Shown one piece after another: positions 11,793-23,759 of a stretch of 64,000 nucleotides of DNA. The translations under genes were made by a program, and so were the position numbers. Origin of the DNA: Tribonema minus (Eukaryota > Sar > Xanthophyceae > Tribonematales > Tribonemataceae). Within the stretch, counting starts at the first letter, position 1. The number at the start of each line of letters is the position of its first letter. The notes under the pieces are model-generated. The model was not told where the DNA came from and made no database searches. It worked only from the letters and a program-made list of their open reading frames with translations. The DNA lies in NCBI GenBank assembly GCA_017506865.1, contig JAFCMP010000546.1, positions 124,001-188,000 of the forward strand, read 5' to 3'.

Positions 11793-12577
11793 ATGTCTGA
11801 GGTATCTCTTTGGGGCGACGTGCCCATTCAAGTCAGGGAGTATGTGGCTTTGGGCCTGGAGGGCCTGGAGCGGATGAACAGCGGCCGCGCTCCAGACCAG
11901 CCCTGGGGGGTGGGCACGTTCTGGGGCCCGGACGTCGAGCAGTGGGGCCCGCACCTGTCATTGCGGCATGCGACAAGGCGCTGATCGCGGCATGCGACAA
12001 GTTCGGGGAGCTGGCCATGCTGCTTCTGTGTACGCCGAGGCTCGATGAGTCCTCCCCGCTCCTGTGGGGGTGGCTGCACGGCAAGTACCAGCGCCTCTTC
12101 GCCTTCGTCACAGCCACCGGCTACTGCTTTTCAGAGCAGAACGTGAAGGGGCCGGGCGTCTACATTGGCTGGACACAGGCCGCGGGGCCGGCTGTCGCCA
12201 TGGCCGAGGCTTCCAGTTGGCTGTATGCAACAGACAGGCCCCCTGTCGTCGAGCCCAGGCCCTCCCCGGCCCAGGCGCGGGAGATGGTGGAGGCCCTGGT
12301 CTTCTTCGAGTCCACCCAGAGCAGCAACGCGCTGGCCATGGAGAAGTACGTGAAGTGGCTCCTCAGGCACATGCCTCGTGAGCGGAGGATGTGGCAGACG
12401 GAGGCGGGGGACGGGTCGCTGCGCGCCGCGGCAGCGGCAGCAGCAGCACGGCCAGGCCGCGTATCCAAGGTGTTCGTGAGCACTCTTGTCGAGCAGCCGT
12501 GGCATGAGTGCGTGCCCGGCCAGCCGCGCAAGGACAGCTTCCAGTACCACGGCGTGCACCGCGTAAATGTGCCTTGA
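11793..12577 (+). CDS. Hypothetical protein, probably two exons
   Basis: Starts at ATG 11793 (MSEVSLWGDVPIQVREYVAL). The frame changes near 11910-11977. A 68-nt intron with GT at 11910 and AG at 11976-11977 restores phase and joins DQPWG to ALIAACDKFGELAMLLL, giving about 238 residues. A simple frameshift is the alternative. The acceptor lies in a tiny duplication (gcggcatgcgacaag occurs twice, 11963-12001), so two AGs are available. The rest has balanced composition (WLHGKYQRLFAFVTATGYCF, EMVEALVFFESTQSSNALAM, VKWLLRHMPRERRMW) apart from a short poly-Ala tract, which suggests a real protein. I do not recognise the family. The gene sits between diverged direct repeats and may have moved or been duplicated with them. 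Confidence 0.5.
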
Positions 12578-13204
12578 CGGTTGGTTCAGCGAGATGGCAA
12601 GCAGCGCTCAAGCACACAACTACACCACATGTGTGTACATAATACACCATATTTTCCGCTCCGCCTGTTATTGTACTGATGCGCTGCGGTTGCTGCTGCT
12701 GCTGACTGCGGCTTTCATGTACATGCTGTGTCATGTATATACAGCTGTGCTGTGTAAGTCGCAATTTGAATGTCGACACCCCCTGACACATATTGGTGCT
12801 TGCGTTTGTGCCTCGGCAAACATGTCTCGCTGTTTGCATCATCACGTTATTATATTCTTGTAAATGGTGTTGCTGTGTTGCTGACTCACGAGGGCGTATC
12901 GGGTCAGGCGTTTGAGAAAGTTCACTCCTACCACAGCGGACGCAACATGCCACATCAGCAAATTTGCACAGAAAGCACACTGAAAGCGTGCAAGAAGAGT
13001 AAGGTCATTGAGGCTCATTTGCAATGCAGGATGATGCTGGCAATGACCTGTGCAGCAATGGCCAAAAGGAGGCTGCACCTGGTGAGATGCTTCATATAGA
13101 CACGGCGCGCCCAGTGCCAGCACAGCCATGGCAGTGCTGCCTTTAGCGAGGCTGCTTGTTTTTCATGTCAAGTATTGCATTCATGTCACAAAAGGTTCTC
13201 ATGT

Positions 13205-13735
13205 CATAAGTTTTTTATGTCACAACTTTGGCCATACTTCATGCAAGGCCGCAGCCGTCATTGCTCCAATTTGCTTCTGCCCCGCCATTGTATTGTTCCA
13301 TTTGCTTCAGACTTCTGATTTGATAGGTTTCTCATACTACGAACTGCGAGCACCAGACTTATGCATTGTTGTGCAACCAAAACAATGCTAGCTCGAGCCA
13401 CAGCCTCACTTAGATGTCAGTGAAGTGGACAACTGAGTGGGCAAAGACCAAAGAGAACCGCATATAGACTAGTGTTGCTACTTGACTTTGACGCTCCAGA
13501 TGTATGCATTTACCCAGTTTCTGTGCTGCAAACACTGGACACAACCCAGGTCATAGCCTTGCTTGGCAACTTTGGTCATAGCCTTGCTTCCATGCAGTGC
13601 ACTATTCATCATGCAGCCTAAAGGCTGGCCTTTGGCTCCTGCCCCTGAATGTGAGATCCAGGGGCAACAAAAGGAGGCGAGGGACCGCCACCTGGGGGGA
13701 GGGGGGGGGGGGGGCAATGCAGCCCCAAATCGTAC
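13205..13735 (+). repeat. Right direct repeat flanking the 11793 gene
   Basis: Counterpart of 10945-11400 in the same orientation. It holds an internal duplication of the 'catagccttgctt' phrase (13552 and 13577) and ends in a G-run followed by caatgcagcccc. Confidence 0.65.
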
Positions 13736-14610
13736 GCGTGTGCCACATGCAGGGCTACAGCAAGACATTCAAGTGCCTACAGTAGGACCTTTGCTTGTTG
13801 AGTGCACGGCAAAGAGCACAGCACAGGGCCTGCAAACAAGCTCAGACACCCCAACAGCATACATAGCACGACACCGAGGCGGCGGGGGGGCTAGTTTCAC
13901 AGAATGTGCATGCATAAGTAGGATCACCAGTACTCCGAAACACGCAGGCGCGCGGCGCTCTTCTTTTTTTGGTGCTGGCAACTGCGCTGCTGCGCCGGCG
14001 CCGCACAGCAACAGCCGCAGCGGCGGCCCGTAAAGCAACGGTCGCGCCTCTATAATAGTTTGCTTCTTTCTCCCCTCCCACCCCCGCTCGCCGCTGCCGC
14101 GGCAGCAGCGGTGCTGCCGCGGCGGCAGCGGCACAGGGCGCACACCTCGCGCCCGACAGCTCATCGCTCTGCGTGTGTTGTTGTGTTCCGTAGAAAAAAA
14201 GGCTTGCGCTGCCCCCTCCCCCGCCGCGCCATCACCACGACGCAGCGGCGGCAGTATCCCTGTGCCAGTCTCCACCCTGCTCCCATGGTCAAAGCTGCAG
14301 CCACCCCCTCTCTGCATGCCAGCAAAATTCCACCACCAAATCCCCCCACAGAGTCGCTCTGCCGCCACCCTCTGTGCTCCCCCGCCACGCATAAACTGTA
14401 TCGCACCCCCTCCCACTCCCCTCCCCCGAGAACTGCACATAAGACAGCTGGGAGACAGGTAGCAGCAGCGGCGCTTGACAGAGTGCGGCGTCAGCAGCAG
14501 CAGCCAGTGGTGCTGCCGCCGCGGCACGTGGCCTGCGCCGCTCACACCGCCGCCGCCGCCGCCAGCGCGCCGCTCCCGCCGCCGCCAGCTGCCGCCGCTG
14601 CCGCCGCCGC
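13736..14610. other. 3' flank of the translocase gene
   Basis: No coding exon supported. 14080-14600 is rich in CCG/GCC and C-tracts, giving long open frames on both strands with no natural protein sequence. The translocase stop codon lies immediately after, at 14611-14613. Confidence 0.6.
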
Positions 14611-17600
14611 TTAGAGCAGCTTCTTGGCGACCTCGCTGTCCTTCTCCTTGATGAGCTTGTCCAGCGAGGTCGCGGCCTTGAGCCACATGGCGATGATGCC
14701 AAAGAGGATGACGGCGAGGTACGGCGTGGACGCGGCGAGCGAGCCCATCGAGACGATGAGGATCTGCTGGATGAACGAGCCGCCGGACTTGCCGAGCGGG
14801 TTGCCGATGACGTCGATCGCCGCCTTGCCCTTGGTCTTCTGCTCCGCGTCGAGGTTGATGTACGCCATCTCCTTGCACGGGTCGAACAGCGAGTACTTGG
14901 ACGACTTGGACAGGATGTTCTGCGCCGCGCCGACGAGCACCGCCGCCATGAGCGGCGTCGTCCCCGCCCACGCCATGATGGGCGCCCACGCGCCGCCGAA
15001 CAGGATGAGCGAGAAGAAGATCGCCGCGGTGATGAGCAGCACCGTGGGCGTCACGAGCGCGGCCGTGCCCCAGCCGAAGCGCGTGAAGATGAAGCGCCCC
15101 GCGAGCATCATGATGAGCGTTGTGATGCCCGTGGCCGTGGAGAAGTTGCCCATGAAGGCGGAGTAGTCGTTGGGGTCGGGGAACTGCGCCTTCAGCTTGC
15201 TCTTCCAGGTGACCTGGCAGGGGGGCAGACAGCGAGTGCTTTCATGCGTTAGCGTACATGACAGTTCTGCGTGAAGGCGCCGAGAACTTCCACATTCAAC
15301 AAGCCAAGCAACATCATTTGACGACTCCAACAATGATGTTTGGACACGATATCCTAACACTACGCGCCAGTTTGCACGTGCTGCCGCAAGAAGTGCAGAG
15401 CGTGCCATACGGTAGATGCTGCAATCTATGAATGGACACTATGTCTACATACTTGGGGGAATACTCAAGTTCCCTCATGAACGGTGGCGTGCATGTGGTG
15501 TGCAAATCCAACAAGTACCAGCGGGTACTACAAGTGTGGTGTTGACGCCACGTAAACACTTCAACCCTATACTGAGCACGCCATTACTGCAATCATTTCA
15601 AGTTTGTGTTCAGGTCAAGGTACGAACGGCACCTGGCGCCATCACGTTGATGACATTGAGAAACGTGCTGTCTTCAGGCGCCATGAAAACTACACCTCCA
15701 AGTAAGTCTGCTAACTCTACTGCCACAACAACTTTAGAGGTGACGCTCCAATTCTTGTCAACTTCAACGCAAGCATGAACTGCCTCCCCCACCCCCCTTC
15801 ACATCGACGATGACGATGGACATGCTGCAGGCAAGCAGCCGCCATCAACACCAGCTTCCGCCATCACATGAAGCGCCATGTGGACACACCTCTCGTAGGA
15901 GAAACTTCAAAGAAAGTGACACTCCATGAGAACAGCGCCCTCACCTCCACAATGATTATGGTCATGCCTTAGGGAATGACCAATGGCGCTGGATTCCCAT
16001 ATTTGTGACACACCCCAGAAACACAATTCAAGCATGCGTGCTACCGACAAAATGAACACTTTAACAAAAGTGACACGCCCTTTTTTTCGCTTCACACGAT
16101 GGGCCCTATTCACCTTGAGGACATGCCATATTCAATGACAGAGCACTGGATTCCCACTGTGTTCTTGGCGCACCACAGAGATACGAGCTCAACACCTACT
16201 GGCGAGAAAAACTTCAACAAAGTGACACACCACTTTCTGGATATACTTCACACGCGCACCCTTCTCACCTCGCCAATGTTGATGGACACGCCATGCGCAA
16301 TCAATCACCAGCAGCGCCAACTTCCGTGTGTTCACGGCGCACCGCAAACACAAGCTCAACTACTGATAAACTTCAACATGAGTGACACCCCTTCTCACCT
16401 CGACAATGTTGATGGACATGCCGTAGGCAATGACCAGCAGCGCCAGGTTCCGGATGTACGGCGACGACGCCAGGTACTTAGCGCTCTCCACCAGCCCCAT
16501 GGACGTCGCCGACTTCTTGCCCTTGGCCGTCTTAGAGGCAGGGCTCAGCGTGGGCGCCACCTCCGGGTCCTTGAGCACGCTGCGCTGCATGTATGTATAG
16601 AGCGCCACCATCAACCCGCCGAACGCGCACACCGCGCCCATGAGCATCTGCAGCGAGCGCCCCCACTTGTCCACGCCGTCCTGCAGTGGTGGCAATTGAT
16701 TGCAAGGCATGGCAGCGGCAAGGTGCGGAGTTCACAGCTGTGCTGGAGGACAAAGCGGCAGCTGACTTCGAAAATAGAATTCAATCATCAGTGCCGCGTC
16801 TCTTCAGAAGTACAGTCTGCAGCGAGCGCCCCCACTTGTCCACGCCGTCCTGCGGCGATGTGCGCGTGCAGCGGTGGCGGGGTGCGGCGGTGCGGCAGTT
16901 GTACCGACAGAGTGATCTGAAGTTGAAGTTGAATGATCAGGCAAAACGAGCAAGTGCCGCACCAGTCTTCAAGTCCCATCTGCAGTGAGTCTTGTCTACT
17001 GCACGAGATGACAGCGTGAAGTGGCTTGCAGACCCCCCGGCGCATGTTGCATGAGGTACTTGAGAGTACAGCAGGACGCAGTAGACACGCTTCAACGCGC
17101 TGTGACGAGTGTGCGCTGTTGTACAGCGCGCAAGCAAGCGACACGATATGGTCTTACAAAAATTCATCAAAAGAGTTCACTCACCGGCATGCCCGCGCGT
17201 GCTTCTGAGATTTACTTGACGCACCGCCCCGAGAAGGTGAGAGCGCTGTTGGCGCCAATGCAACGACAAAACCATGAACTCACCCGTGAATTCCCTCACT
17301 GGCAGGCCCGCGTGCACATGCGAGACATACTTGACGTACTGCCCCGAGAAGATGAGGGCGACGTTGGCGCCCTCATGTATGAATTCAACGACAAAACCAT
17401 GAATTCCCCCATGAATTCACTCACCGGCAGGCCCGCGCGCACGTGCGAGACGTACTTGACGTACTGCCCCGAGAAGATGAGAGCGACGTTGGCACCAAGG
17501 CCAAAGAGCGGGTAGTACTTCTTGGCCTCCTTAGAGGTGGTGATCTCGTTGGCAAAGCCCCAGAACAGCACGCTCACGACGACGCTGCCCCACAGCTCCG

Positions 17601-20600
17601 CCATGGTGTAGAAGAGGGCGTACGTCCAGTTGCGGAAAATGGCCACCAGCGGGAAGAACGCCTGCGACGCCGCATTTCACACACGAGATACGGGCACAGG
17701 TTTATTTCAAGAAGTACAAGTTGTTGAACGTCAAGGGCAGAAGAAGTAGCGGTTGTGATGTTTGCAAACGAACTGCGTTGGTGTGCACACTTTAAGTTGA
17801 AGTATCCTGCTCATCACGTTGTTTGAAAACGTCAACATTGATGTAGAAGAGGATGTGCGTCTAGTTGCCAAAGATGGCGACCAGGGAGACAAACGCCTGC
17901 GATGCCGCATTTCAACAGCATGGTCAGTGAGCTGATGTTTCACCATGCGTATACTTCTGCATCGTTTCAACAGGTTGAAAATTGTCAACAGTGCGTACAT
18001 CCACTAGGACCACCAGGAAGAAGGATGTGTTCAACACCGCGATTCCCGTGTACAAAGCAGTAATGGCATCAGTGCTCAACTGATTAACGATGAGCAGCAA
18101 CAATAATATCTTTTCAAGATTGTGACTTGACGGAGCCCCATGTTGATAACCATGGCCCGCCGACGATTTCATCGGCATTGTTGGAGATCCGTGAGCTAAA
18201 GACAGATTGTTGAAAATTCTTGCGCTGTAGGGCGATCGAGGCAGCAAACGCCTAGAAGTTGTTCTGGTGTGAATCTGGTGACATCCAAGATACAGCGACC
18301 GCATGGAGACTTGACGTCACGAGTGGCGTCCTAACCCTAACCCCAACCCAAAGAGACATCTTGATGGTCGCAGACGCAGAGATATTTCAATGCATCCCGC
18401 TGAGTTCAATCATGTGCCAAAGCTTTACAATGTGCAGAACCTCTGCCATGTAAACAAGGACATCAGATGCGAGTAAGCATTGAAGTTGCCACAAAAGATG
18501 GTTGAAGAAGGCGACGCACCTTGGGCACCACCGAGAGCAGGTAGTCGGCGGCCGCGTTCGGGTGCAGCGATGCGCGCGCGCGCGCGCGCGGTAGACGTAA
18601 ATAATAATTAGAGTACACGAGAGTGACAATTGACGTTATTGACGTTGACAACGAAAAATTGAAGTAGGTGACGCACCTTGGGCACCACCAAGAGCAGGTA
18701 GTCGGCGGCCGCGATGGGGAGCAGCGACGCGCGCGCGGGGTAGATGTAAGTAAACTTGAATTAAAGACGCGCGTAAGAGTTGAAGTTGACATAAAAAGGC
18801 GACGCACCTTGGGCACCACCGAGAGCAGGTAGTCGGCGGCGGCATTGGGGTGCAGTGACGCGCGCGCGGGGTAGATGAACGCGCCGAACGCCGCAAAGAA
18901 CGCGAGGAACGGCGTGATGACCGTGTAGAAGACGGCCTGCGGCGGCAGCGAGTTGTTGAGGCGCGCGTAGAGCACGGTGAACAGGATCGCGCCGGGCAGG
19001 TTCACGTACGTCTTGAGGAACGGGATGAGCTCCGCGTTGCCGCCGGGCGCCGTCACCACCAGCACGTCCTTGGTGTCTGATGAAAGGGGGGGGGGGGAGG
19101 AGGGGGCATGAGAAATCACAATCAGACATGCACCACAGCGAAAGCGTCATGACCAGCATGTCCTTGGTGTCTGTTGAGGGGGGCGGGGGGGGGGGGGGGG
19201 GGTAGTGTTATTTATTAGGGCAAGTGTGTGTGTGTGCGGGGGTGTTTATTGGGGGCAAGAAAGGACCTACGTCGGAGCGACTGGAATTGACAACAGTGTG
19301 CCAGCCGCGGGCCGGGCAAGGGTGTTACTTGGGGGGGGTGAGGGGTGGGTCAGGGTCTGCTGGCAGCAACGTCAGCCGAAGGCATTGAGAGCGATGCGTA
19401 GCCGGTGGGAAATAAATACTTGGTGCGTCTTTGTGGTGTGCCGCCAGCGTGTTGCGGCGCCAGCACAACGCAACAGCGCCGGATGATGCAGTAATAGATC
19501 AGCCAATTGCAGTGCAAAAATGATGATGAGCGCGCCTGCGTTGGCGATGGTGCGCCCCAATGAAGCGGCCGTCATGGCACTCTGGCGATGTGGTGGAAAG
19601 TTGGCGCACTGCCTGCATAATTACTCGATATTTTTCAAGGCCTGAGGCATTGCTTTATTTCATGCGTATGTAAAGCTATGATGGCATCACCGGTGCCTAA
19701 ATGTGAATTTGGTGTGATTTGTCCATGTGTGCTAGCTAGTGAACCCCCCCCTTTCCCGCCTCATAAGGGCACCACAAAGGTTTCAGCACATAAATCCGCC
19801 ACCAAACTGTGCCTACTGACATGATTGCAGGTGATTGTGTGTTGTCATGCTCCCACAGGGACTGCCATCACCGATTTGCGTAAGCATGGTGCACAACACA
19901 GCATCCACATTTCAAATGTTGCTCAATCGGCTGAACTAAATCTTCAACTGCGCGGTCCCACAAAAACTGACACATGGATACCATGTCATGAGGAAAAACA
20001 GTGCAAACGCACATGCAAGAAGCCGTATATACTCGGTGATATAAGGCAGATGTTAACACGCAACTTCGGCACCAACTACCTCGATAGAAATGGCAATGAG
20101 ACAGGACAAGCAGCGAATGCGGGATCATACACATAAATGTATGGATCCAGGCATTTGCAATGTATGATGGCATCTCCGAAGCCCAGTGTGGCCTGTAGTG
20201 CCCTACAATGATGAGTTGGTGTTGCAGCAGCTCGAACAGAAGCCTTCAACGCCAATGACACGTGGGTGATGTTGGCGTCATTGAACTTTGGTGTGGGTGG
20301 AATTCGTAAACTGCGTTGCTGCAAAAGATCGCGATGACCTGAATGTCGGCGAAGACCAATAGGTCTTGCAAAATGACATGAACGCATTAACGCCCTAGGC
20401 TGGGCGAACAGCTCGCGTAAGGAAGCGCATGACATCAGCAAAACCGAACATTCCTGCAACACCACCAGTTGCAGTTTAATGGGCACACACACCAGAGAGA
20501 GCCTCTCGGCGCAGCTGACGTGCTCACCTCTCAGGATGGTATAGCAGAAGAGACAGCAGAAGAAGATGCCCGCCAGCGGGAGGATCTTCTTGCGCTCCAC

Positions 20601-20912
20601 CGGCGTTGGCACGAGCGAAGCCAGGCGCTGCCTGAACCCCAGCTGCCCGCCAGCAGCCTCGCCTCCGCTCAACCTGGATGCGGCATCCTTGGCTGCCGAC
20701 TCGCCCGCTGGCAAATCGCCATCGGCGCTGGCAGCGCTGGATCCAGCCCTCACATTGAGCAGAGCCCTGCGAAGCGAATTGGTCTGAAGTTGACCCAGGG
20801 GCTTGGCAGCTGCCCGGGACAGCTGCTGACGCTGAGGACCGGCAACATTGTTTGCAAAGGCAGCGGAGCCCGCCAGGGCGGCCAGGCCAACCGCCAGCGT
20901 CAACGACCGCAT
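14611..20912 (-). CDS. NTT: Plastid-type ATP/ADP (nucleotide) translocase, TLC/NTT family
   Basis: Five exons on minus: 20912-20528, 19076-18808, 17661-17425, 16680-16399 and 15213-14611 (stop TAA). Spliced length is 1,776 nt, 591 residues, in phase at every GT-AG junction. TLC-family text crosses junctions exactly: CYTILR|DTKDVLVVTAPGGNAE, INIVE|VTWKSKLKAQFPDPNDY, and in the last exon WAPIMAWAGT, AQNILSKSSKYSLFDPCKEM and KAAIDVIGNPLGKSGGSF. These proteins have 11-12 membrane helices and exchange ATP for ADP (+Pi) across the plastid envelope in algae and plants. The N-terminus MRSLTLAVGLAALAGSAA followed by F19ANN is a signal peptide with Phe at the predicted cleavage site, then an Arg/Ser/Ala-rich transit-like stretch, as expected for a complex plastid. 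Start chosen as the first ATG before the signal peptide. Introns 2-4 are packed with exon-edge copies (listed separately). Confidence 0.95.
15795..16398 (-). repeat. Donor-edge ladder of translocase exon 4
   Basis: The end of exon 4 with its donor (true copy ending 16399) is repeated downstream in the intron. Copies lie at about 16266-16335 (close match, donor GTGAG kept), 16105-16160, 15945-15995 and 15800-15860 (progressively decayed), spaced about 125-165 nt. Each unit also carries a phrase like acttcaacaaagtgacac (15905, 16062, 16213, 16370). Similarity falls with distance from the true exon. Confidence 0.85.
16810..16853 (-). repeat. Acceptor-edge copy of translocase exon 4
   Basis: About 37 nt at 16815-16852 (gcagcgagcgcccccacttg and on) repeat the start of exon 4 at 16650-16684 exactly. 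The AG of the true acceptor (CTGCAG) reads CGCAG in the copy, so a usable acceptor remains upstream of the true one. Confidence 0.9.
17177..17424 (-). repeat. Donor-edge ladder of translocase exon 3
   Basis: Two copies of the exon 3 end lie downstream of the true donor at 17424: about 17291-17365 and 17177-17260, spaced about 120 nt. All three share the block cttgacg-actgccccgagaa and the flanking phrase caacgacaaaaccatgaa. The nearer copy is the better match. Confidence 0.9.
17826..18260 (-). repeat. Acceptor-edge ladder of translocase exon 3
   Basis: The exon 3 start (17600-17682, ending gcctgcgacgccgcatttca) is copied at about 17845-17915 (cgcctgcgatgccgcatttca kept). More decayed versions are seen near 18000-18050 and 18135-18255 (gcaaacgcctagaagttg). 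These lie upstream of the true acceptor in the direction of transcription. Confidence 0.75.
18328..18352 (+). repeat. Short telomere-like CCCTAA motif in translocase intron
   Basis: Reads cctaaccctaaccccaaccc, a degenerate array of three to four units between exons 2 and 3. Confidence 0.7.
18516..18807 (-). repeat. Donor-edge ladder of translocase exon 2
   Basis: The block gacgcaccttgggcaccacc followed by gagcaggtagtcggcgg occurs at 18801 (true exon end), 18670 and 18519. All three keep the full donor CCCAAG|GTGCGTC in sense. Copies extend about 75 nt into the exon and end in a CG-rich run (longest, gcgcgcgcgcgcgcgcg, at 18577). Confidence 0.95.
19077..20527 (-). other. First intron of the translocase gene
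   Basis: A 1,451-nt intron. Its 3' end carries a G-run (C-run in sense) before the acceptor. A second copy of the exon 2 start (atgtccttggtgtctg-ttgag) lies at 19159-19178, followed by a longer G-run at 19182-19202. No other gene is seen inside. Confidence 0.7.
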
Positions 20913-21027
20913 AGCTGTTAGAGAGTCTGCTTCCTGATGCAGGTTCACCTTTTCCTTTTTTTTTGAGCATCATCGCTCGGCAAGGATTTAAAGTGCATGC
21001 ACGTGTATAATCCACTCGCAGCACAGG
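20913..21027. promoter_or_regulatory. Short divergent promoter region, translocase / tatA
   Basis: Only 115 bp separate the ATG of the translocase (minus, 20912) from the ATG of the TatA gene (plus, 21028). Toward tatA there is gtataat at about 21004-21010; toward the translocase a tttaaa (20988-20993) and a run of T on plus (20955-20963). Both products are plastid-targeted, so a shared bidirectional promoter is a reasonable inference. TATA assignment is by eye. Confidence 0.6.
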
Positions 21028-21465
21028 ATGAAGGCGTGCGCAGCAGCTGTGGCAGCCCTGGCGGCGGCGGGAACCGCCCAGGCCTTTGTCCTGCCCGTCA
21101 GCGCCCCTCTCACAGCCTGCACCACATGCAGCAGTAGCATGGCCGTGGGGTCGCGAATGAGTGCTTTCGCCCTGGCTCCTTCTTCACATGCACGGCTCAC
21201 CACTCGCCCCTCCCGGGCTAGCGTGAGCATGGGCTTGTTCGGCCTCGGCGCTCCTGAGATCGCCGTCATCATCGTCGTCGCTGCACTGGTGCTCGGGCCC
21301 GAAAAGCTGACCTCCTTCGCCAAGGATGCCGGAAAGATGGCGGGGGAGTTGAAGGAGGTTCCTAAAGAGTTTCAGGCGGGCATTGACGAGGGCGAGGCCT
21401 CCATGAAGACTCAGATGAAGAAGGCGAAGCAGCTGGAGCCTCAAGATGCGGAGACGAAGGAGTAA
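21028..21465 (+). CDS. tatA: Sec-independent translocase subunit TatA/Tha4, plastid-targeted precursor
   Basis: Intronless, 145 residues. The N-terminus MKACAAAVAALAAAGTAQA precedes F20, a signal peptide with Phe at the predicted cleavage site, followed by a Ser/Thr/Arg-rich transit-like stretch to about residue 68. The mature part is typical of TatA: FGLGAPEIAVIIVVAALVLG (71-90) gives the short membrane helix with the conserved acidic residue E77, then the hinge PEKL and an amphipathic helix (SFAKDAGKMAGELKEVPKEF). It ends in a charged tail. TatA/Tha4 oligomerises with TatC to move folded proteins across the thylakoid membrane. TatB/Hcf106 is the alternative; the short tail favours TatA. It is divergent from the translocase gene. 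Confidence 0.95.
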   Translation: MKACAAAVAALAAAGTAQAFVLPVSAPLTACTTCSSSMAVGSRMSAFALAPSSHARLTTRPSRASVSMGLFGLGAPEIAVIIVVAALVLGPEKLTSFAKDAGKMAGELKEVPKEFQAGIDEGEASMKTQMKKAKQLEPQDAETKE

Positions 21466-23759
21466 GTTGGGGGTTGAAGTCCATCCTCAACATGAGTCGT
21501 GATGGTTTTCTACATGTAGCAGCGGCAGAGCGTGCTGGCACAATCACAACACACACGCACACAGATTTAGCATTCTCGCCTTGTCTTACAGTGCTCGAAG
21601 GGAATCGATGTATGTAGACGCTAGAGACGCGCCTACAGCGTTCCCACAAATGTCGAAAGTAACAGGATCCACGATTCTTGAGCTTTTTGCGTCCCGTTTC
21701 TTGTCTTGCATCAAACATTGGTACTGTTTGGCCGCTCATTGCGAGCACTGGCATCCACGCAGTCTGTTTGTGCAGCAACAGACTTGGTGGCAAAGTGTAG
21801 TCTAGAACAGGGTAGTTGCGGAAGGCAAAGGAATTCGTCCCTCGGACGCCCACACTGCCAGTGCATGCCAACATCAGAATGCGACCATTGATTCTTTGAT
21901 CAGACCCAGAGGGTACTGACAGCTACAGTTGGGCTGTAATCATTCACTTTTACCAGCTTGCTAGAGCAGTAAAGCTGTCGGCTCTCAATGGTGTGGGATT
22001 TGCAACAAGGAGAGGTCTGCAGCAGCTGTGTTGCGCTAGTGCGAATCGCTTTTCGATCAATGTTTGCACAAGTTTGCAGTTGTCATTTTCTTGTACTGCT
22101 ACTTTGCGGCACGTCAACATGATGTAACCGCGTAGTGGCAGTGCTTCAATGTTGTGGCTACGGCACTGCCGCCGGCATGCTTTGCGGCCACTTGTTGCTG
22201 ATGAGCGACGTTCGCTCTGCCAGCTATAGCGTGGGTTACACTGTGCATACGCATGACTCCAAGAGAGGCCTGTCGCTGCCCTCTCCATCTAAGGGGGCGC
22301 ACTCAGTGTCTCCCGCTATCGAACGCTAAAAGCTTGCACACAGAAGTCTTTTTGACAAGTGGATGTGGTGGTACCGTTTGACTCGTGGCCAATTGCTGCA
22401 GCAGTGGCGACCACGGTTATTGGTGGAAGGCACTTGCGGCTGACCATCCCTTGTTACCTAGAGCTCTTCTTTCTTTTGATTCGTTTTCATCTGACGAGAG
22501 CCTGAGCTTCAGTGTTCAGCGCGAGCTTGCAGGGCGCGGCATGGCAAGCGGGAGCAGGTGCCATGCGCTTCTGATGTGCACGTCTAAGCTGTTGCCCACA
22601 CACGCATCAATGTGCGCCGCCATTCGCATTACGGTTGTTTGGTATTACAGTGCATGAAGTGATCAGCGCCAGTGGCAGTCAAGCCCAACTATGCACTGCG
22701 GCACTGTCAATCCTGAGTGTCAGCAGCAGTGCGTGTACGTTGCAATCGAGCAGGTACATGCGCTGCCACGAAGCCATGCCTGCTCGGGTCAATTCTTGCC
22801 ACTTGATGACACTTGCTTGCTGGCAAAGTGGAGTGCACTGCAGACATGCTCTAAAGTACAACAATCCAGCCGGTGCGCGTTCTGTGCCCTCACTGGTTTG
22901 CGAAGTGGCCTTGCCAACCGACATGACTGCTGGCTGAGCATACTGCCACAACTAAGACGCCAAATCCTCACACATACCTATGTGCAACCACGACACCTGA
23001 AGAAAGCACTGCAACATAAAACTCCTGGTGTTGAGGCATAAACTGTCCTGCAGAAATGCCAATGCAATGATGCAGATGCACACGGTGCTACAACGCACAC
23101 AAATGCCCACCTAGAAGACGAAACACGCACTTCAACATGCACATTACTTTGACATAGCCGACTGTGTAAATCATACACGTGTAAATCATACGAACGCTAA
23201 TAATGTCTGCTGATGCCAGCACATGCGTCACATTGTGCACTAGCTACAGGCTGTCTGCCGAAGCTCAGCGAAGGACACTCCAGTTGACATGCGTTATCAC
23301 AGAATACGTCAAAATCACACACTCAAAGTGGCTGTGAATACTCTTATGCAGACAACGTGAGAAAATGACGACCAATGATTGTGGAAAGCCACTGCCACTT
23401 AATCTGGGAAGTCTGTACATTGAAACGTCACAACGGCGTCGAAATCCTGGGCTCTGGTTAAACCAACATGCCTAGAGCCATCCTCCACCCCTCAAAGCCC
23501 TGCCTTGCCAAACATGCAGCGCGTTGCCTTTGCCATGCACGGAATGCTGCCAGGCTGCTACTTCAACTGCGACCTAGACAGCAATTCCGTGCACCCAAAT
23601 GCAACTTTGAATAACAAATATAGGCGGCGACGCTGCTGCCAGCGGCCTCTCTGCTGGCACTCGCCGCCGCGGCTGCTGTGGTTATTGAGTCCTTCTGGCC
23701 ACGCACAGCTGTGTGTATATGTGTGTGTGTATTTATTTGTGTCTGCAGCATCCTCCTGC
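21466..23759. other. Intergenic region between tatA and the DUF1279 gene
   Basis: No coding exon supported. 22326-22500 is a dispersed repeat that also occurs in intron 2 of the kinase gene. The rest is ordinary AT-richer sequence with short chance ORFs. Confidence 0.6.
22326..22500 (+). repeat. Dispersed repeat, copy A
   Basis: Matches 39022-39190. Shared blocks include cacacagaagtc / gcacagaagcc, ggtggtaccgtttgact / ggtggcactgtttgact, ggcgaccacgg, tggaaggcactt, cctagagctct and cttttgattcgttt. Order and orientation are kept over about 165 nt. Confidence 0.8.
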
